A stretch of 8,539 nucleotides of DNA from an uncultured Eubacteriales bacterium (GTDB lineage Bacteria; Bacillota_A; Clostridia; Oscillospirales; Oscillospiraceae), in contig CATIYU010000218.1 in NCBI GenBank assembly GCA_949739085.1, positions 1 through 8,539 of the forward strand, read 5' to 3'. This document shows positions 4,769 to 8,539 of this stretch, piece after piece; the first letter of the stretch is position 1, and each line of letters begins with the position of its first letter. The position numbers were made by a program, and so were the translations under genes. The notes below the pieces were generated by a model. The model ran no database searches, was not told where the DNA came from, and was given only the letters and a program-made list of their open reading frames with translations.

Positions 4769-6043
4769 ATGGCATATACATTTTGTCCGGAAACTGACTT
4801 TGACCAGCTTGAAAAATCCATTTCCAGCCTGTACGGCGCCGGCCGGCTCCAGCAGGAGTCCAGCCGCTACAGGCAGCTTTTGCAGGGCCTGAAGGAGAAC
4901 TTCGGGCCCTGCGGGCGTGCGGCAGTCTTTTCCGCGCCCGGGCGCACGGAGATCGGCGGCAACCACACCGACCACCAGCACGGCAGGGTCCTGGCTGGCA
5001 GCGTAAATCTGGACGTCATCGCCGCCGTGGCCCCCAACGGAGAAAACGTCATCCGGGTCCAGAGCGAGGGGTTCCCCTTGGAGGTAGTGGACCTAGACGA
5101 TCTGGAGGTCCGCCCGGAGGAGTACAATACCTCCCGGTCCATCATCCGCGGCACAGCGGCCTGGTTCAAAAGCCAGGGGGCCCGGCTGGAGGGCTTCAAC
5201 GCCTACATCACCTCCAGCGTCTTCAAGGGCAGCGGCCTCTCCTCCAGTGCCGCTTTTGAGGTGCTGCTGGGGAACATCTTTAACAGCCTTTTCCTGGGGG
5301 GAAAATGTGACCCTGTGCGCATTGCCCAAACGGGGCAGTATGTAGAGAACGTCTATTTCGGCAAGCCCAGCGGTCTTCTGGACCAGATGGCCTCCTCTGT
5401 GGGCGGCATGGTGACCATCGACTTTGCCGATAACAATCACCCGGCGGTGGAGAAGCTGGACTTCGACTTCGCCTCCGCTGGCCACGCCCTCTGCATCGTG
5501 GACAGCGGCGCGGACCACGCGGACTTGACCGGCGAGTACGCCGCCGTCACCACGGAGCTGAAGAAAATCTGTGCGCACTTCGGCAAGGAGGTCCTCCGGG
5601 AGGTGCCGGAGGAAGCCTTTATTGCCGCCCTTCCGGAGCTGCGCCGGGAGGCCGGGGACCGGGCCGTGCTGCGGGCCATGCACATCTACGCCGATAACCG
5701 CCGGGTGGCCTGTCAGCTGGAGGCCCTGCGCCGGGGGGATTTCGAGAGCTTCCTCGCCCATGTGGGCAGCTCCGGCCTCTCCAGCTGGCGGTACCTGCAA
5801 AATGTGGTTCCCGCCGGATACACGGACCACCAGGAGGTGGCTTTCGCCTTGGCTCTGGCGGAACGGCTCCTGGGCGTGCGGGGGGCCTGCCGGGTCCACG
5901 GCGGCGGCTTTGCTGGAACCATCCAGGCTTTTGTACCTTTGGACATGCTGGAGGGCTTCAAGGCGGAGATGGAACGGGTTCTGGGTGAGGGCCGGTGCCA
6001 CGTGCTGGCCATCCGCCCTGTGGGCGGCGTGCGGCTGGCGTAA
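4769..6043 (+). CDS. galK: Galactokinase (GHMP kinase family)
   Basis: The 424-residue product is a GHMP-superfamily sugar kinase that phosphorylates alpha-D-galactose with ATP to galactose 1-phosphate, the first committed Leloir step. The galactokinase signature is at 58-72 (GRTEIGGNHTDHQHG), the ATP-binding GHMP motif at 154-164 (GSGLSSSAAFE), the catalytic-base region at 198-213 with Asp205 in GLLDQ, a conserved Tyr257 in TGEY, and the C-terminal glycine-rich HGGGFAGT at 377-384. The start ATG has GGAGG 6 bases upstream. The protein is about 40 residues longer than E. coli GalK, mostly ahead of the signature. The signature differs from the usual GRVNLIGEHTDY: the sugar-contacting Glu is Asn and Tyr is His. 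I recall this form from other Clostridia, so it is likely a subfamily trait, but preference for another galacto-configured sugar cannot be excluded. galT follows after 12 bases. Confidence 0.93.
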   Translation: MAYTFCPETDFDQLEKSISSLYGAGRLQQESSRYRQLLQGLKENFGPCGRAAVFSAPGRTEIGGNHTDHQHGRVLAGSVNLDVIAAVAPNGENVIRVQSEGFPLEVVDLDDLEVRPEEYNTSRSIIRGTAAWFKSQGARLEGFNAYITSSVFKGSGLSSSAAFEVLLGNIFNSLFLGGKCDPVRIAQTGQYVENVYFGKPSGLLDQMASSVGGMVTIDFADNNHPAVEKLDFDFASAGHALCIVDSGADHADLTGEYAAVTTELKKICAHFGKEVLREVPEEAFIAALPELRREAGDRAVLRAMHIYADNRRVACQLEALRRGDFESFLAHVGSSGLSSWRYLQNVVPAGYTDHQEVAFALALAERLLGVRGACRVHGGGFAGTIQAFVPLDMLEGFKAEMERVLGEGRCHVLAIRPVGGVRLA

Positions 6044-6048
6044 GGAGG
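6042..6048 (+). promoter_or_regulatory. galT ribosome binding site, decides between two ATG codons
   Basis: AAGGAGG overlaps the galK TAA stop. The ATG at 6050 is only one base from it, too close for initiation, whereas the in-frame ATG at 6056 is 7 bases away. The second ATG is therefore the likely start, giving 500 rather than 502 residues. Confidence 0.75.
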
Positions 6049-6055
6049 AATGAAG

Positions 6056-7558
6056 ATGAATTGGACGGTTTCAGACTACATCTGGGCCCTGGCGGACTAC
6101 GGGGTCCAAAAGGGACTTATTGAGGAGGAGGACCGCTCCTGGGCGGTCAACCGGCTCCTGGACGCCCTGGAGCTTGACGGGTCCGGCCTACAGGCCGGTC
6201 CGGACTGTGGGGACAGAAGCTTGGAGCAGCTCCTCGCCCCCATTCTGGACGACGCTGTGGCCAGGGGGGTTCTCAAGGATGATATCACCAGCCGGGACCT
6301 GCTGGATACAAAGCTTATGGGCGTTCTTACGCCCCGGCCCAGCGAGGTTATCCGCGCCTTCCGGGAGCGCTATCAAAAGGCCCCCCAGTCCGCTACGGAC
6401 TGGTACTATCAGTTCAGCCAGAACACAGACTATATCCGCCGCTACCGCATCGCCAAGGATGTGAAGTGGGTGACGCCTACGGAGTATGGCGGCCTGGATA
6501 TCACCATCAATCTCTCCAAGCCGGAGAAGGACCCCCGGGCCATTGCCGCCGCCAAGAGCGCTCCCCAGAGCGGCTACCCCAAGTGCCAGCTCTGCCGGGA
6601 GAACGAGGGCTATGCGGGCCGGATGAACCACCCGGCCCGGGCGAACCACCGGCTGATTCCCATTACCATAGACGGTGCGGACTGGTTTTTCCAGTATTCG
6701 CCCTATGTGTACTACAACGAGCACTGCATCGCCCTCAACAGCCAACACACCCCCATGAAGATTGACCGCTCCACTTTCCGGAAGCTGCTGGACTTTGTGG
6801 CCCAGTTCCCCCACTATTTTGTGGGCTCCAACGCGGACCTGCCCATCGTGGGCGGCTCCATTCTCAGCCACGATCACTTCCAGGGCGGGCGGTACTCCTT
6901 CGCCATGGAGAAGGCGCCGGTTGAGCGGGAGGTGTCCTTCCCCGAGTTCGGGGACGTGGAGGCGGGTATCGTCCGGTGGCCCATGAGTGTGCTGCGTCTG
7001 CGGAGTGGGGACCGGGAGCGGCTGGTCCTGCTGGCGGACCGGATTCTCAACGCCTGGAGGGGGTATACCGACGAGGCCGCCTTCGTCTTCGCGGAGACGG
7101 ACGGCGAGCCCCACAACACAATTACCCCCATTGCCCGGATGCGGGAGGGGGAATTTGAGTTGGATCTAGTGCTGCGCAACAACATCACCACAGAGGAGTA
7201 CCCCCTGGGTGTGTACCACCCTCACCAGGAGCTGCACCATATTAAAAAGGAAAATATCGGTCTCATTGAAGTCATGGGGCTGGCGGTGCTGCCGGCCCGG
7301 CTGAAGGGCGAAATGGCCCGGCTGGGTGATCTGTTAGCCGCCGGTGGGGACCCCTCCCAGGACCAGGAGCTGGAGAAGCATGCGGCCTGGGCCCGGGAGC
7401 TGCGGGAACGGCATACGTTTACGGCGGAAAACGTGGAAGAGATTCTGCGGCAGGAAATTGGCGCCGTGTTCGCCAAGGTTCTGGAGCACGCAGGCGTGTT
7501 CAAGCGGAACGAGGAGGGGAGAGCGGCCTTCCTGCGGTTTGTGGAGAGCGTGAAGTAA
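6056..7558 (+). CDS. galT: UDP-glucose--hexose-1-phosphate uridylyltransferase, Firmicutes-type (GalT family 2)
   Basis: The 500-residue product exchanges galactose 1-phosphate with UDP-glucose to yield UDP-galactose and glucose 1-phosphate, using a covalent uridylyl-histidine intermediate. It belongs to the long GalT type of Gram-positive bacteria rather than the roughly 350-residue E. coli type. Motifs include CQLC (Cys177, Cys180) followed by NHPARANHRLIPI, the active-site segment GGSILSHDHFQGG with His272, His274 and Gln276, and the C-terminal HHIKKENIGLIEVMG, where the family has further conserved histidines. The N-terminal 100 residues are helical and typical of this family. It is the second structural gene of the gal unit, 12 bases after galK, so both are almost certainly co-transcribed. 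UDP-glucose 4-epimerase (galE), needed to complete the cycle, is not in the window. No terminator is visible after the stop codon, so some transcription may enter whiA. Confidence 0.96.
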   Translation: MNWTVSDYIWALADYGVQKGLIEEEDRSWAVNRLLDALELDGSGLQAGPDCGDRSLEQLLAPILDDAVARGVLKDDITSRDLLDTKLMGVLTPRPSEVIRAFRERYQKAPQSATDWYYQFSQNTDYIRRYRIAKDVKWVTPTEYGGLDITINLSKPEKDPRAIAAAKSAPQSGYPKCQLCRENEGYAGRMNHPARANHRLIPITIDGADWFFQYSPYVYYNEHCIALNSQHTPMKIDRSTFRKLLDFVAQFPHYFVGSNADLPIVGGSILSHDHFQGGRYSFAMEKAPVEREVSFPEFGDVEAGIVRWPMSVLRLRSGDRERLVLLADRILNAWRGYTDEAAFVFAETDGEPHNTITPIARMREGEFELDLVLRNNITTEEYPLGVYHPHQELHHIKKENIGLIEVMGLAVLPARLKGEMARLGDLLAAGGDPSQDQELEKHAAWARELRERHTFTAENVEEILRQEIGAVFAKVLEHAGVFKRNEEGRAAFLRFVESVK

Positions 7559-7565
7559 AAGGGGC

Positions 7566-7594
7566 TTGCAATGGGCGTCCGGCTGTGGTAAATT
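7566..7594 (+). promoter_or_regulatory. Likely promoter of whiA
   Basis: TTGCAA (7566-7571) and TAAATT (7589-7594) are 17 bases apart, and the latter is preceded by TGG, an extended -10 motif. Each hexamer has mismatches to consensus, so strength is uncertain. It lies in the 81-base gap after galT and would let whiA be expressed independently of galactose genes. Confidence 0.5.
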
Positions 7595-7639
7595 GATGTG
7601 CAGAACATGTTTGCGATTCAGAAGGGGAGGGCGGAAGCC

Positions 7640-8533
7640 ATGTCCTTTTCCAGCGATGTGAAAACAGAGCTCTGCCGGACACCCATCGGTCGGGCCTGCT
7701 GCGCCAGGGCCGAGGCATATGGCGCACTGCTGTGGTGCAATACCTTTACAGCCCAAGAGGTGCGCGTAATTACGGAGAGCGCCAGCTTTGCTGGGCGGCT
7801 GCCGGAGCTGCTGGACCGGGCCTTTGGTTTGGCGTTCGACCGCTTGCCCGCTCCGGGGGAGCAGAAGTACGTCTTCCAGGTGGTGGATGCCAGTAAGGCG
7901 GCGCGGATGATTGACGCCTTTGGCTTCGATTCCCGGCAGAGCCCGGTGCTCCACGTCAACTTTGGCCTCCTGGAGGAGGAGTGCTGCCGGGCGGCGTTTC
8001 TGCGGGGTGCGTTCTTGGCGGGGGGAAGCATTACCGAACCCGCTAAGCGCTACCACCTGGAGCTGTCCACCAGCCATGCCCAGGCCAGCCGGGAGCTGTT
8101 GGCTCTGCTGGCGGACATGAGCTACCAGCCCAAGCAGACGGTGCGCAGTGGGAACCAGGTGATCTATTTCAAAAGCAGCAGTCAGATTGAGGACCTGCTG
8201 ACCTTGATGGGCGCGCCGGTAAAGGCCATGGAGCTGATGAACACCCGGGCGGAGAAGGAGCTCCGCAACGGCGTGAACCGCCGGGTCAACTGCGAGGCCG
8301 CCAATCTGGATAAGGCGGTGGACGCCGCTCAGGAGCAGCTTCAGGCTATCCGGCGGCTCTACGAGCTGGACCGTGTGGAGACCCTCCCCGCCCAGCTGAA
8401 GGAGACCATTATCCTGCGGGAGACCTACCCGGAGCTGACCCTGCGGGAGCTGGCGGAGGAGTTTGAGCCGCCGGTCACAAAGAGCTGCCTCCAGCACCGG
8501 CTGCGCAAGCTGGTGGAGCTGAGCCGGCAATAA
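7640..8533 (+). CDS. whiA: WhiA-family DNA-binding protein
   Basis: The 297-residue product matches WhiA, a conserved Gram-positive protein made of a degenerate LAGLIDADG homing-endonuclease-like domain and a C-terminal helix-turn-helix. In Streptomyces it controls sporulation septation; in Bacillus it affects cell division and chromosome segregation. The N-terminus MSFSSDVKTELC is typical, CCRAAFLRGAFLAGGSI (115-131) marks the LAGLIDADG-like part, KSSSQIEDLLTLMGA lies in the second half of that domain, and VNCEAANLDKAVDAA leads to the helix-turn-helix LTLRELAEEFEPPVTKSCLQ with HRLRKL at 286-291. The ATG at 7640 is preferred over one at 7598 because GGGGAGG (7624-7630) lies 9 bases upstream and family members begin here. 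The usual neighbours rapZ and yvcK are not upstream; whatever follows lies outside the window. Confidence 0.95.
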   Translation: MSFSSDVKTELCRTPIGRACCARAEAYGALLWCNTFTAQEVRVITESASFAGRLPELLDRAFGLAFDRLPAPGEQKYVFQVVDASKAARMIDAFGFDSRQSPVLHVNFGLLEEECCRAAFLRGAFLAGGSITEPAKRYHLELSTSHAQASRELLALLADMSYQPKQTVRSGNQVIYFKSSSQIEDLLTLMGAPVKAMELMNTRAEKELRNGVNRRVNCEAANLDKAVDAAQEQLQAIRRLYELDRVETLPAQLKETIILRETYPELTLRELAEEFEPPVTKSCLQHRLRKLVELSRQ

Positions 8534-8539
8534 GAACCT

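Noticed and set aside
5093..6001. 302-codon open frame on the minus strand opposite galK
   Set aside because: Antisense shadow of galK without a plausible start signal or domain.
7334..8530. 398-codon open frame on the minus strand opposite galT end and whiA
   Set aside because: It spans two real genes and their gap, its composition is rich in Leu, Gln, His and Pro as expected from antisense codons, and no family is recognisable.
1..8539. Mobile elements, CRISPR arrays, tRNA or rRNA genes, toxin-antitoxin or defence genes
   Set aside because: None of the open frames or repeats resembles these; the coding content is core metabolism and regulation.

Overview
The window looks like a chromosomal segment from a GC-rich, low-GC-phylum (Firmicutes/Bacillota) anaerobe, most likely a Clostridia member of the Oscillospiraceae type. 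The reasons are the presence of WhiA, a YerC-type TrpR-family regulator, a PHP-type histidinol phosphatase, the long Firmicutes-type GalT and strong AGGAGG-type ribosome binding sites, all with GC-rich coding sequence and AT-rich promoters. This taxonomic call is inference from gene types, not a search result.

Layout. (1) 1-410, plus strand: the 3' end of an S1-domain gene (ribosomal protein S1 type), closed by a strong bidirectional hairpin terminator at 412-450. (2) 450-3472, minus strand, convergent with S1: transcribed in the order yerC-like regulator, hisC, hisB, hisJ. HisB, HisC and HisJ catalyse three consecutive steps of histidine synthesis (imidazoleglycerol phosphate to imidazoleacetol phosphate to histidinol phosphate to histidinol). 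The other his genes are not in the window. (3) 3473-3785: a 313-base AT-rich divergent control region with a promoter for each side, paired palindromes over the his promoter, direct repeats before the regulator promoter, and two hairpins in the regulator leader. (4) 3786-7558, plus strand: an AraC-family regulator, galK and galT, i.e. a small galactose (Leloir) locus without galE, galM or a transporter. A perfect 8-bp inverted repeat sits over the weak -35 region of the galK promoter. (5) 7640-8533, plus strand: whiA, with its own likely promoter and without the rapZ/yvcK genes that usually precede it.

How it works together. The central region separates two small metabolic units, each headed by its own transcription factor: YerC (probable histidine-responsive repressor) for the his genes and the AraC protein (probable sugar-responsive activator) for galK-galT. 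I see no mobile element, CRISPR array, tRNA, rRNA or clearly novel system. The most worthwhile observations are the candidate operators and a galactokinase signature in which a usual sugar-contacting Glu is Asn.
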